NCBI RefSeq assembly: GCF_001581925.1
Contig: NZ_LQZA01000001.1
Location: 124,001 to 188,000, forward strand
Source: Ferrovum sp. PN-J185
GTDB taxonomy: Bacteria; Pseudomonadota; Gammaproteobacteria; Burkholderiales; Ferrovaceae
Direction: 5' to 3'
DNA: 64,000 nt
Shown here piece after piece: positions 37,468-45,856 of the stretch. The notes beneath the pieces were generated by a model that saw only the letters and a list, made by a program, of their open reading frames with translations, did no database searches and was not told the DNA's origin. Every line of letters starts with the position of its first letter. Position 1 is the first letter of the stretch. Both the position numbers and the translations under genes were made by a program.

Positions 37468-40338
37468 ATGGATACAGTTTCAGTACATGATATTGATTAT
37501 GGCACCCCAGAGGTAAGTTCTACAGAACAAGTTACTTTGACTATTGATGGGTTTCCGGTCACCGTAGCGAAAGGCACATCGATTATGCGTGCTGCTGTTG
37601 AGTTAGGTACGCAAATTCCTAAGCTATGTGCCACAGACAGTCTTGAACCCTTTGGTTCCTGTCGTTTGTGTTTGGTTGAGATTGAAGGGCGTCGTGGCTT
37701 CCCCGCCTCTTGTACTACTCCAGCGGAAAGTGGCATGGTAGTACGTACTCAGTCACCTAAGCTTGCTGATTTGCGTCGTGGTGTGATGGAGCTTTATATT
37801 TCGGATCACCCTCTTGATTGTTTAACCTGTGCCAGCAATGGAGATTGCGAACTACAGGATATGTCTGGTGCAGTGGGATTACGTGAAGTTCGCTATGGCT
37901 ATGAAGGTAAAAACCATATTCATTCCGACAAAGATACATCGAATCCTTATTTCCAATACGATCCTTCAAAATGTATCGTCTGTAATCGTTGCGTACGTGC
38001 GTGTGAGGAAACTCAAGGTACCTTTGCTCTAACCATCTCTGGTAGAGGATTTAACTCACGCGTGTCTCCAGGTGAAAGCCAATCATTTATGGATTCAGAA
38101 TGTGTATCCTGTGGCGCCTGTGTTGATGCCTGCCCAACAGCTACATTGGTAGAGAAAAGCATTGTTGCTCAAGGTCAGCCAGAACATAGCGTAATTACCA
38201 CCTGCGCTTACTGTGGCGTTGGGTGTGGCTTTAAAGCTGATATGAAAGGATCAGAAGTTGTACGTATGACTCCTTGGAAAGAGGGTAAAGCCAATGAGGG
38301 TCACGCTTGTATCAAGGGTCGTTTTGCCTGGGGTTATGCAACTCACAAAGATCGTATGTTAAAACCTATGGTTCGTGAAAATATTACTGATCCATGGCAA
38401 GAAGTGAGCTTCGATGAGGCAATTAATTTTGCTGCTAAAAAATTACGTGGCATTCAAGACAAATACGGTGTTGATTCAATTGGTGGTATTACCTCATCAC
38501 GTTGTACCAATGAAGAAACCTATTTAGTCCAGAAATTAGTAAGAGCAGTATTTCACAATAACAACGTTGATACCTGCGCTAGGGTATGTCACTCGCCAAC
38601 GGGTTTTGGTTTAGGACAAACTTATGGTACCTCTGCTGGTACACAAACCTTTAAATCCATTGAACAGTCAGACGTTGTATTAGTAATGGGTGCTAACCCA
38701 ACTGATGCTCATCCTGTATTTGGTTCACGTATGAAAAAACGCTTACGTGAAGGCGCAAAACTTATTGTTATTGATCCACGCGCTATTGAGTTGGTCAGTA
38801 CCGCTCACATTAAAGCTGACTATCATTTGCAACTAAGACCTGGTACTAACGTGGCTATGGTTTCTGCCCTTGCTCATGTGATTGTAACCGAAGGACTAGT
38901 TAAAGAAGACTTTGTTAATGAGCGCTGTGATTTAGAGTCATTTAATTTATGGCGTGATTGGGTTACTAAAGAAGAAAACAGTCCTGAAGCGTTAGAACTC
39001 ACAACTGGTGTACCGGCTCAATTAGTACGTGAGGCTGCAAGACTCTACGCAACTGGCGGTAACGCTGCCATTTATTACGGTCTTGGTGTCACAGAGCACG
39101 CTCAAGGTTCAACCGCTGTGATTGGTATTGCCAACCTTGCTATGGCCACAGGTAATATTGGTCGTGAAGGAGTAGGTGTTAACCCACTTCGCGGTCAAAA
39201 CAATGTTCAAGGCTCTTGCGACATGGGTTCATTCCCACACGAGTTCCCAGGTTATCGTCACGTTTCTGATAGTAAAACACGTGGTCTATTTGAACAAGAC
39301 TGGGGTGTTTCCTTAAGAGGAGATCCTGGTTTACGTATTCCTAATATGTTTGATGCAGCTCTTGAGGGGTCTTTCAAAGGACTATATTGCCAAGGTGAGG
39401 ATATTGTTCAATCAGATCCTGATACCCAGCATGTTACAGCCGCCTTAGAAGCCATGGAATGTGTGGTAGTTCAGGATATTTTCTTGAACGAAACAGCCAA
39501 ATACGCCCATGTGTTCTTACCTGGTTCAAGCTTCTTAGAAAAAGATGGTACTTTCACTAACGCTGAGCGTCGTATTTCTCGCGTACGTCAAGTGATGGAA
39601 CCCAAAGCAGGTATGGCTGACTGGCAAGTAACTGTTGCCCTTGCCAAAGCGTTGGGCTACGAAATGAATTACAGTCATCCTGGTGAAATCATGGCTGAGA
39701 TTGCTCGTTTAACCCCTACCTTTGCCGGTGTGAATTACGAGAAATTAGATAAGCTTGGTAGTCTACAGTGGCCTTGCAATGATGAGCATCCTGAAGGTAC
39801 ACCGCTTATGCACGTTGATCACTTTGTGCGTGGCAAGGGTCGTTTCATTATTAGTCAGTATGTACCAACTGAGGAGCGTGTTACTAAACGTTTCCCCTTG
39901 ATTTTAACCACGGGCCGTATCTTGTCTCAGTACAATGTTGGCGCTCAAACAAGACGTACCGAAAACGTTCATTTCCATGATGAAGACCGCTTAGAGATTC
40001 ATCCAGATGATGCGAAAGAACGTGGTATTAGTTCAGGTGATTGGGTAGGTATTGCCTCACGCTCAGGTGAGACTGTACTGCGCGCTCTTGTATCGGAAAG
40101 AATGCAACCTGGTGTTATATATACCACATTCCACTTCCCTGAATCAGGGGCTAATGTGATTACAACCGATAACTCTGACTGGGCAACTAACTGTCCAGAG
40201 TATAAAGTGACCGCCGTGCAAGTGATGAAGGTAAAACAGCCTTCAGAATGGCAGCAACAGTACAAAGAGTTTAACGATAATCAACTACGTTTATTGCGTG
40301 AACGTAAAATTGCAGACAGTTTAGTGGGCGTTAAGTAA
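37468..40338 (+). CDS. fdsA: NAD-dependent formate dehydrogenase alpha (catalytic) subunit
   Basis: Bis-molybdopterin-guanine-dinucleotide enzyme oxidising formate to CO2. 956 aa. N-terminal NuoG-like [2Fe-2S] domain (CATDSLEPFGSCRLC), then CDGD-like LTCASNGDCELQ, two [4Fe-4S] motifs (CIVCNRCVRACEETQG and CVSCGACVDACP), then the catalytic domain with CAYCGVGCGF and the Mo-ligand Cys in ARVCHSPTGFG near residue 374, followed by His. This is the cysteine, not selenocysteine, form. ATG 37468 is preferred to 37465 for spacing from GGAGG. Four-base-type coupling to fdhD follows. Confidence 0.96.
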   Translation: MDTVSVHDIDYGTPEVSSTEQVTLTIDGFPVTVAKGTSIMRAAVELGTQIPKLCATDSLEPFGSCRLCLVEIEGRRGFPASCTTPAESGMVVRTQSPKLADLRRGVMELYISDHPLDCLTCASNGDCELQDMSGAVGLREVRYGYEGKNHIHSDKDTSNPYFQYDPSKCIVCNRCVRACEETQGTFALTISGRGFNSRVSPGESQSFMDSECVSCGACVDACPTATLVEKSIVAQGQPEHSVITTCAYCGVGCGFKADMKGSEVVRMTPWKEGKANEGHACIKGRFAWGYATHKDRMLKPMVRENITDPWQEVSFDEAINFAAKKLRGIQDKYGVDSIGGITSSRCTNEETYLVQKLVRAVFHNNNVDTCARVCHSPTGFGLGQTYGTSAGTQTFKSIEQSDVVLVMGANPTDAHPVFGSRMKKRLREGAKLIVIDPRAIELVSTAHIKADYHLQLRPGTNVAMVSALAHVIVTEGLVKEDFVNERCDLESFNLWRDWVTKEENSPEALELTTGVPAQLVREAARLYATGGNAAIYYGLGVTEHAQGSTAVIGIANLAMATGNIGREGVGVNPLRGQNNVQGSCDMGSFPHEFPGYRHVSDSKTRGLFEQDWGVSLRGDPGLRIPNMFDAALEGSFKGLYCQGEDIVQSDPDTQHVTAALEAMECVVVQDIFLNETAKYAHVFLPGSSFLEKDGTFTNAERRISRVRQVMEPKAGMADWQVTVALAKALGYEMNYSHPGEIMAEIARLTPTFAGVNYEKLDKLGSLQWPCNDEHPEGTPLMHVDHFVRGKGRFIISQYVPTEERVTKRFPLILTTGRILSQYNVGAQTRRTENVHFHDEDRLEIHPDDAKERGISSGDWVGIASRSGETVLRALVSERMQPGVIYTTFHFPESGANVITTDNSDWATNCPEYKVTAVQVMKVKQPSEWQQQYKEFNDNQLRLLRERKIADSLVGVK

Positions 40339-41164
40339 TGGATAACCTGTCACCACTTCTTGAGCAAACGCATACTACCGAACCGGTAGAAGTAATACGC
40401 TTGCGTGGTACATCGGTTGATAAAACCGATGATACCGTAGCTCAAGAGACACCCATTGGTATTGAATACAATGGTGTGCCTTTTGTGGTGATGCTTGCAA
40501 CACCGCAGGATCTTGAGGATTTTGCGGTGGGGTTTTCTCTTACAGAAGGTATAGTTAAAAGTGCTGACCAAATAAAATCAATTGTTATTGAAGAGCTTGA
40601 TGCTGGTATTCGTGTAGCAGTAACTATTGATGAAAAGCGTTTTGCTATTCTTGATGGGCGTCGCCAAAACTTAGCCGGTAGAACGGGTTGTGGTTTATGT
40701 GGCACGGAGCGCATTGCCCAAGTATTTAAACCCATGTCTGAAGTGAAGAGTGGTTTTACTTTATCTCTTGAGCATTTACACAGAGCTCTTGAGGAGATGA
40801 AACATTTTCAGCCTTACAACAGATTACCGGTGCAACTCACGCGGCATTTTGGGTGAACGCGCGTGGTCAAATCATGTTAGCTCGAGAAGACGTGGGTCGT
40901 CATAATGCACTAGATAAGCTTTACGGTGCCATGGCTTCACATGCTTACGATTTTGAGAATGGGGCTGTACTTGTTACCAGTCGTGCCAGTTATGAAATGG
41001 TTCAAAAAACCATTCAGATGGGGGTGGGGATTTTGGTTGCTGTATCAGGGCCTACCGCGCTAGCGATTCGTATGGCTGATGAATACAAATTAACGTTAAT
41101 GGGTTTTACCCGTAGTCAATCACAAGTTATATACACACACCCTGAGCGTGTGATAGAGCAATAA
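40338..41164 (+). pseudogene. fdhD: Formate dehydrogenase sulfurtransferase FdhD (FdsC), frameshifted
   Basis: FdhD moves sulphur from IscS to the molybdenum cofactor, a step formate dehydrogenases need for activity. The gene is split. Frame one (40338-40856) has AQETPIGIEYNGVPFVVM, FAVGFSLTEGI and the reactive GRTGCGLCG near residue 114, then runs off as PYNRLPVQLTRHFG. Frame two supplies QITGATHAAFWVNARG and EDVGRHNALDKLYGA. One missing base near 40820 (AAC-AG for AAC-CAG) would restore a roughly 275-aa protein. It is a real mutation, a sequencing error or, less likely, recoding. Confidence 0.88.
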
Positions 41165-41178
41165 GGAGTGAAGTAGTC

Positions 41179-41418
41179 ATGATGAATCCACAACATTTGA
41201 TTAAGATGGCCAATGCCATTGGCGATTTTTTTTCAGCAATGCCAGATCAGGAGCAAGCCGCTCGTGACGCAGCAAGTCATCTTAAGCGTTTTTGGGAAAA
41301 GCGCATGCAAAAATCATTTTTTGATTATATAAAAGCCAATGGTGATGGTGAATTAAAACCCATCATGAAACGTGCTTTGACTTTCATGGATGAGGAATTA
41401 GGCGCCTATCACGGTTAA
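41179..41418 (+). CDS. fdsD: Formate dehydrogenase delta subunit
   Basis: 79-aa small protein of the FdsD family: LIKMANAIGDFFSAMPDQEQ near the N-terminus, AASHLKRFWEKRMQKSFFDY and a C-terminal acidic tail. It is needed for full activity or cofactor insertion in relatives but holds no cofactor. Start at ATG 41179 (AAGGAG 10 bases before) or the next ATG. Last gene of the fds operon; a strong terminator follows. Confidence 0.9.
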   Translation: MMNPQHLIKMANAIGDFFSAMPDQEQAARDAASHLKRFWEKRMQKSFFDYIKANGDGELKPIMKRALTFMDEELGAYHG

Positions 41419-41427
41419 TGTTTTAAC

Positions 41428-41477
41428 AAGGCCGGGGATCCCTTCTCCCTCTTTTGTCCTCGGTCTTTTTCTCTTTT
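41428..41477 (+). terminator. Rho-independent terminator of the fds operon
   Basis: Eleven-base-pair stem AAGGCCGGGGA (41428-41438) with TCCTCGGTCTT (41457-41467), including two G-T wobbles, followed by TTTCTCTTTT. It starts 10 bases after the fdsD stop. Confidence 0.85.
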
Positions 41478-41509
41478 CGTTCTTATCAATTATTTTCCTC
41501 TCTTTATCC

Positions 41510-41523
41510 TTGATCTAGATTAA
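41510..41523. promoter_or_regulatory. FNR-type box upstream of the OFA transporter
   Basis: TTGAT-CTAG-ATTAA, one mismatch from TTGAT-N4-ATCAA, inside a longer near-palindrome CCTTGATCTAGATTAAGG. It lies 113 bases before the transporter start. It is one of four such boxes in this cluster. Confidence 0.6.
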
Positions 41524-41635
41524 GGATTTCTTTTTTGTAAAAAGTCATGCTATTTTAAATAAAAGCAATAATCATTCTATTAACGATCTACACCTAATAA
41601 TAACTATAAGAACGTCTTAGAGGAGAAATTGGGGT

Positions 41636-42922
41636 ATGACGAATTACCAGTCTGTTGCCAGTAACACTGGAGAGAGTGCGTTTTATAATCGTTGGATGCA
41701 GTTATTTTTTGGCATTATTTGTATGGCCATGATTGCCAATTTGCAATATGGTTGGACTTTGTTTGTTAATCCCATTAATACTAAATACCATTGGGGTAAA
41801 GCTGCTATTCAGATTTCGTTTTCTATTTTCGTTTTGGTAGAAACCTGGTTAGTACCTGTTGAGGGTTGGCTTGTGGATCGCTTTGGCCCACGCCCTGTCA
41901 TTGCCTTGGGCGCTATTCTTGCAGCTCTTGGCTGGGTGATGAATGCCCATGCTGATAATTTAACTATGCTATACATCGCAGCAGTGGTCTCTGGTGTAGG
42001 AGCAGGGTGTGTGTATGGTACGGCAGTGGGTAATGCATTGAAATGGTTTCCCGATAAGAGAGGTCTTGCAGCAGGATTAACTGCTGCAGGCTTTGGCGCT
42101 GGGGCTGCGCTCACCGTTATTCCTATTGCGAATATGATACAAACCGCGGGTTATGAATATACCTTTCAGTTTTTTGGGGTAGCACAAGGCGTTATTATTT
42201 TTATCTTGTCTTTGTTCATGATTCGCCCACATGCACCGCAAGGCATTATTATCCCAACTCGTATCGTATCAGTTAAAAAAGATTTTACTTCTGCCCAAAT
42301 GATTAAAACCCCTGTTTTTTGGGTGATTTATATTTTGTTTGTGGCAGTCGCTGCTGGTGGATTAATGGCCACAGCACAAATTGGACCGATCGCGAAGGAT
42401 TATGGTATTGCTAAATTACCTGTTACGACCTGGCTTGGTAATACCTTGCCCTTGTTAACCATGACCTTAGCTATTGATAACTTATGTAATGGTTTTACCA
42501 GACCACTATGTGGGTTCATATCAGACCGTATTGGTCGAGAAAACACCATGATGTTAGTGTTTGTCGGTGAAGGATTGGCTTTACTGGGCTTAATGCAATT
42601 TGGACATGATCCTGTGTGGTTTATGGTGTTTGCTCCCATGGTGTTTTTATTTTGGGGGGAGATTTTTTCTATTTTTCCAGCAACCTGTGCTGATACCTTT
42701 GGTATTAAACACGCTGCTGCAAATGCGGGCACACTCTACACGGCTAAAGGCACGGCCTCTCTCATTGTTCCCATCGCCTCAGTGTTATCCGCAGGTGGCA
42801 ATTGGCATCGCGTATTTATGTTATCCGCAATCATCTCTATCTTGGCAGGGTTGTCAGCACGATTTATTTTATCGCCAATTCGTACCCGCTTTATTCATGA
42901 TGCCAATCAAGAAAAAGAATAA
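41636..42922 (+). CDS. OFA-family MFS oxalate/formate antiporter
   Basis: 428-aa, 12-helix transporter. OFA landmarks are MIANLQYGWTLFVNPINTKY near residue 25, VPVEGWLVDRFGPR near residue 73, GAGCVYGTAVGNALKWFPDK near residue 122, RGLAAGLTAAGFGAG, and RPLCGFISDRIGRENTM near residue 287. Length and context (a gene between fds and oxalyl-CoA decarboxylase) support OxlT-like exchange of external oxalate for internal formate. AGGAG lies upstream of the ATG. Likely controlled through the FNR-type box at 41510. Confidence 0.88.
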   Translation: MTNYQSVASNTGESAFYNRWMQLFFGIICMAMIANLQYGWTLFVNPINTKYHWGKAAIQISFSIFVLVETWLVPVEGWLVDRFGPRPVIALGAILAALGWVMNAHADNLTMLYIAAVVSGVGAGCVYGTAVGNALKWFPDKRGLAAGLTAAGFGAGAALTVIPIANMIQTAGYEYTFQFFGVAQGVIIFILSLFMIRPHAPQGIIIPTRIVSVKKDFTSAQMIKTPVFWVIYILFVAVAAGGLMATAQIGPIAKDYGIAKLPVTTWLGNTLPLLTMTLAIDNLCNGFTRPLCGFISDRIGRENTMMLVFVGEGLALLGLMQFGHDPVWFMVFAPMVFLFWGEIFSIFPATCADTFGIKHAAANAGTLYTAKGTASLIVPIASVLSAGGNWHRVFMLSAIISILAGLSARFILSPIRTRFIHDANQEKE

Positions 42923-42946
42923 CTTAATTAAGTTAATTATCGTTAA

Positions 42947-42960
42947 TTGATATGTGTCAA
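42947..42960. promoter_or_regulatory. FNR-type box upstream of the formyltransferase-fold gene
   Basis: TTGAT-ATGT-GTCAA, one mismatch from the FNR consensus, 66 bases before the start at 43027 and just upstream of the ribosome-site inverted repeat. Confidence 0.55.
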
Positions 42961-42967
42961 TGACGAC

Positions 42968-43024
42968 AGGTCTCCCTCACTTTAATCTGTTTTTTAAATA
43001 ATCATAATCACAGTGAGGAGACCT
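42968..43024 (+). promoter_or_regulatory. Long inverted repeat containing the ribosome binding site
   Basis: AGGTCTCCCTCACT (42968-42981) pairs with AGTGAGGAGACCT (43012-43024): 13 base pairs with one bulged C and a 30-base AT-rich loop. The right arm contains AGGAG at 43016-43020, the ribosome binding site of the gene starting at 43027, so folding would hide it. No T run follows, so it is not a simple terminator. It could be an RNA switch, a protein-binding site or both. Confidence 0.7.
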
Positions 43025-43026
43025 TT

Positions 43027-43959
43027 ATGAGGCTTGTTATCATCGGTCAGCAAGACTTTGGTAAAGCGGTACTAGATGCTTTTTTAGCTCGTGGTGATGA
43101 CGTATTGGCAGTATTTTGTGCCCCTGAAAAAGACGGTGCAAAAGCCGACCCCCTGAGAGTTGCCGCACAAGAAAAACAGATAACAACCTATCAGTTCTCT
43201 TCTCTAAAAAGCCCTGAGGCGCATGAAGCGATGCGTCAATTACGACCAGACATTGGTATTATGGCCTACGTTCTACAATTTGCTCCTCAGGATTTTGTTA
43301 ACATACCACGATACGGTACGATTCAATATCATCCCTCTTTATTACCTAAGTATCGAGGGCCGAGCTCAATTAATTGGCCCATTATTCGTGGAGAAAAAGA
43401 AACGGGACTAACCATTTTTAGGCCAACCGATGGTTTAGATGAAGGGCCTATCATCTTACAACAACGCGTTGCTATTCAAGAGGATGATACATTGGGTTCA
43501 GTGTATTTCAATCATCTTTTTCCTCTGGGTGTACAAGCGATGCTTGATGCAGCAGATCTTGTTGTAAAAGGCCTGCATCGTGAAGTGGTGCAAGATGAAA
43601 ACCAAGCCAGTTATGAAGGATGGTGTCGTAGTGAAGAGGCGCGTATCAACTGGCATAATCATGTAAATGATATTTATAACTTGATACGCGGCTGTAATCC
43701 TGCACCAGGAGCCTGGACAACATTATCTGGTAAAAAAATTCAATTATTTGATGTAAAAAAACATGTTTTTAGGACCTTTGGTCAAGTACAAGGAAAAATT
43801 GGTGAGGTGAGTCAAATTACTGAGGAGAGTTTTAGCGTTACTGCACAAGGAGGGCAAATTGAAGTGTTTAAGTTAAAACATCAAGACGCTAAAAAAATGA
43901 ATGCAAGCGAATTTGTGCAAAGTTATCAAATTACTTTAGGTACTTTATTGAATTCTTGA
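43027..43959 (+). CDS. Formyltransferase-fold protein, 10-formyl-THF hydrolase-like
   Basis: 310 aa, matching the hydrolase domain of 10-formyltetrahydrofolate dehydrogenase more than Fmt. The folate-site loop reads GTIQYHPSLLPKYRGPSSIN near residue 98, with His where FDH and Fmt have their catalytic His; Fmt's NxH Asn is Gln. The catalytic Asp is in TDGLDEGPIILQQR near residue 138. A C-terminal Fmt_C-like domain (about residues 205-300) follows, with no aldehyde dehydrogenase or carrier domain. Between an oxalate antiporter and oxalyl-CoA decarboxylase, it probably handles formyl-THF or another formyl donor. Confidence 0.8.
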   Translation: MRLVIIGQQDFGKAVLDAFLARGDDVLAVFCAPEKDGAKADPLRVAAQEKQITTYQFSSLKSPEAHEAMRQLRPDIGIMAYVLQFAPQDFVNIPRYGTIQYHPSLLPKYRGPSSINWPIIRGEKETGLTIFRPTDGLDEGPIILQQRVAIQEDDTLGSVYFNHLFPLGVQAMLDAADLVVKGLHREVVQDENQASYEGWCRSEEARINWHNHVNDIYNLIRGCNPAPGAWTTLSGKKIQLFDVKKHVFRTFGQVQGKIGEVSQITEESFSVTAQGGQIEVFKLKHQDAKKMNASEFVQSYQITLGTLLNS

Positions 43960-43969
43960 TCAAAATCAA
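43956..43969. promoter_or_regulatory. Perfect FNR-type box upstream of oxc
   Basis: TTGAT-CAAA-ATCAA, an exact match to TTGAT-N4-ATCAA, overlapping the stop codon of the preceding gene and 116 bases before the oxc start. Confidence 0.7.
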
Positions 43970-43995
43970 TTGCTCTATTTGATAGCTGTAAAAAA

Positions 43996-44009
43996 TTGAC
44001 TTTAATCAA
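43996..44009. promoter_or_regulatory. Second FNR-type box upstream of oxc
   Basis: TTGAC-TTTA-ATCAA, one mismatch from consensus, centred 40 bases downstream of the perfect box and 76 bases before the oxc start. Spacing of four helical turns would place two dimers on one DNA face. Confidence 0.6.
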
Positions 44010-44084
44010 TGGCAATCATCTCTCAATCAATAATACTAATCATGAATCATTATTTTAGTGTTTATTGTCAGAGAGAAAGCCATC

Positions 44085-45854
44085 ATGTCTAATGCTCAAG
44101 CTGCTAGCGTAAGCAATATTAATGGATCTCATGAAGCCACAGAAGAAGAACTCATTGATGGCTTTCATCTGGTTATTAAAGCCTTACAACTCAACGATAT
44201 TCATACGATTTATGGAGTGCCAGGGATTCCAATCACTGATCTCGCGCGTCTTGCTCAAGGGCAAGGTATGCGCGTTATTTCATTTCGTCACGAACAACAC
44301 GCAGGGAATGCAGCAGCGATAGCAGGCTATCTTAATGCAAAGCCGGGAGTCTGTTTGACTGTTTCTGCTCCCGGTTTTTTGAACGGTTTAACGGCACTTG
44401 CTAATGCTACTACTAACTGTTTTCCAATGATTCTAATCTCAGGATCCTCTGAGCGTGAGGTGGTGGATTTACAGCAGGGGGATTATGAAGAGATGGATCA
44501 ATTGGCTATTGCCAAACCATTATGCAAAGCTGCTTTTCGGGTCTTACATGTCGAGGACATTGGTATTGGTATCGCGCGAGCCATTAGAGCGGCAGTATCT
44601 GGTCGCCCTGGTGGTGTGTATTTGGATTTGCCAGGTAAGTTATTTGTGCAAACCATCGATAAAGCATGGGGGCAACGCTCTTTGGTTAAGGTGGTGGATC
44701 CAGCACCCAAGCAGCATCCTGATCAAGAGGCGTTAGAGCGTGCTATTGAATTATTAAAAACGGCACAAAAACCACTCATTATTTTAGGTAAGGGAGCAGC
44801 TTATGCGCGCTGTGATCAAGCCATAAAACAATTGATTGAGAGTACAGGTATTCCCTATTTGCCCATGTCAATGGCAAAGGGGTTGTTACCTGATGATCAT
44901 CCGCAATCAGCTCAAGCAGCGCGCTCTTATGTATTACCACAAGCCGATGTGGTGCTGCTAATAGGGGCGCGTTTGAATTGGCTGTTGGCACATGGCAAAG
45001 GAAAAACCTGGGGGGGGAGTTCAGCCAAGCAATGGGGAGGACAACAATTTATTCAAATAGATATTGCGGCCACAGAAATGGACAGTAATGTTGCCATTAA
45101 TGCGCCATTGGTTGGCGATATTCATTCCTGTGTCAATGGATTACAAAAGTTTATTGACGCCTCCTGGCCCAAACCGTCTCTTGCTTGGTTGAAAGCAATA
45201 CAAGATAAGAAAAATAAAAATAGCCAGAAAATGGCAGAGGCTCTTGCTAACAATCCTTCACCGATGAGTTTTCATAGTGCATTAAGAGTGGTTCGTGATG
45301 TGATTCAAGATAACCCTGAGGCAATATTAGTCAACGAAGGAGCCAATGCCTTAGATTTCACTCGATCCATTGTCAACATGTACCAACCGAGAAAAAGATT
45401 GGATGTGGGGACATGGGGTGTGATGGGAGTGGGAATGGGTTTTTCTGTGGCAGCAGCCATAGAAACAGGCCAGCAAGTGATCGCCGTAGAGGGAGACAGT
45501 GCGTTTGGTTTTAGTGGTATGGAGATTGAGACTATTTGTCGTTATCACCTACCAGTATGCGTTGTGGTACTCAATAATAATGGCGTGTATCGAGGAACTG
45601 ACGTGAATCAGAGTGGCGGAGAGGATGTGGCCCCTACTGTTTTTGTCAAAGATGCTCGCTATGAAAAGTTGATGGAGGCCTTTGGCGGCGCGGGGTATTA
45701 TGTCACTACACCAGAGCAATTAATGCAGGCCATGAAACAGGCTATTCAATCTAAACGGCCTACTTTAATTAATGCCATTATTGATGAGGCTGCGGGTACA
45801 GAAAGTGGGCGCATTGCCAAATTGAACCCAACAGCCACGCTAAAAAATAAGTAG
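44085..45854 (+). CDS. oxc: Oxalyl-CoA decarboxylase
   Basis: Thiamine diphosphate enzyme converting oxalyl-CoA to formyl-CoA and CO2. 589 aa. N-terminal THDP pyrimidine domain with the activating Glu in [16 protein letters not shown] near residue 70; central nucleotide domain; C-terminal [18 protein letters not shown] and [16 protein letters not shown], then the THDP/Mg motif [20 protein letters not shown]. These match Oxalobacter Oxc closely. The start is ATG 44085 (MSNAQAAS); the GTG at 44058 is a leader extension. No formyl-CoA transferase (frc) is present in the window. Confidence 0.94.
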   Translation: MSNAQAASVSNINGSHEATEEELIDGFHLVIKALQLNDIHTIYGVPGIPITDLARLAQGQGMRVISFRHEQHAGNAAAIAGYLNAKPGVCLTVSAPGFLNGLTALANATTNCFPMILISGSSEREVVDLQQGDYEEMDQLAIAKPLCKAAFRVLHVEDIGIGIARAIRAAVSGRPGGVYLDLPGKLFVQTIDKAWGQRSLVKVVDPAPKQHPDQEALERAIELLKTAQKPLIILGKGAAYARCDQAIKQLIESTGIPYLPMSMAKGLLPDDHPQSAQAARSYVLPQADVVLLIGARLNWLLAHGKGKTWGGSSAKQWGGQQFIQIDIAATEMDSNVAINAPLVGDIHSCVNGLQKFIDASWPKPSLAWLKAIQDKKNKNSQKMAEALANNPSPMSFHSALRVVRDVIQDNPEAILVNEGANALDFTRSIVNMYQPRKRLDVGTWGVMGVGMGFSVAAAIETGQQVIAVEGDSAFGFSGMEIETICRYHLPVCVVVLNNNGVYRGTDVNQSGGEDVAPTVFVKDARYEKLMEAFGGAGYYVTTPEQLMQAMKQAIQSKRPTLINAIIDEAAGTESGRIAKLNPTATLKNK

Positions 45855-45856
45855 TA

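Noticed and set aside
40338..41164. Two separate small genes in place of FdhD
   Set aside because: Each half carries only part of the conserved FdhD sequence and the junction reads as one protein after a one-base correction, so a split pair of functional genes is less likely than a frameshift.
43960..44084. Repeated ATCAAT motifs before oxc as a tandem repeat array
   Set aside because: The recurrences are mostly accounted for by two FNR-type palindromes and AT-rich composition rather than a regular repeat unit.
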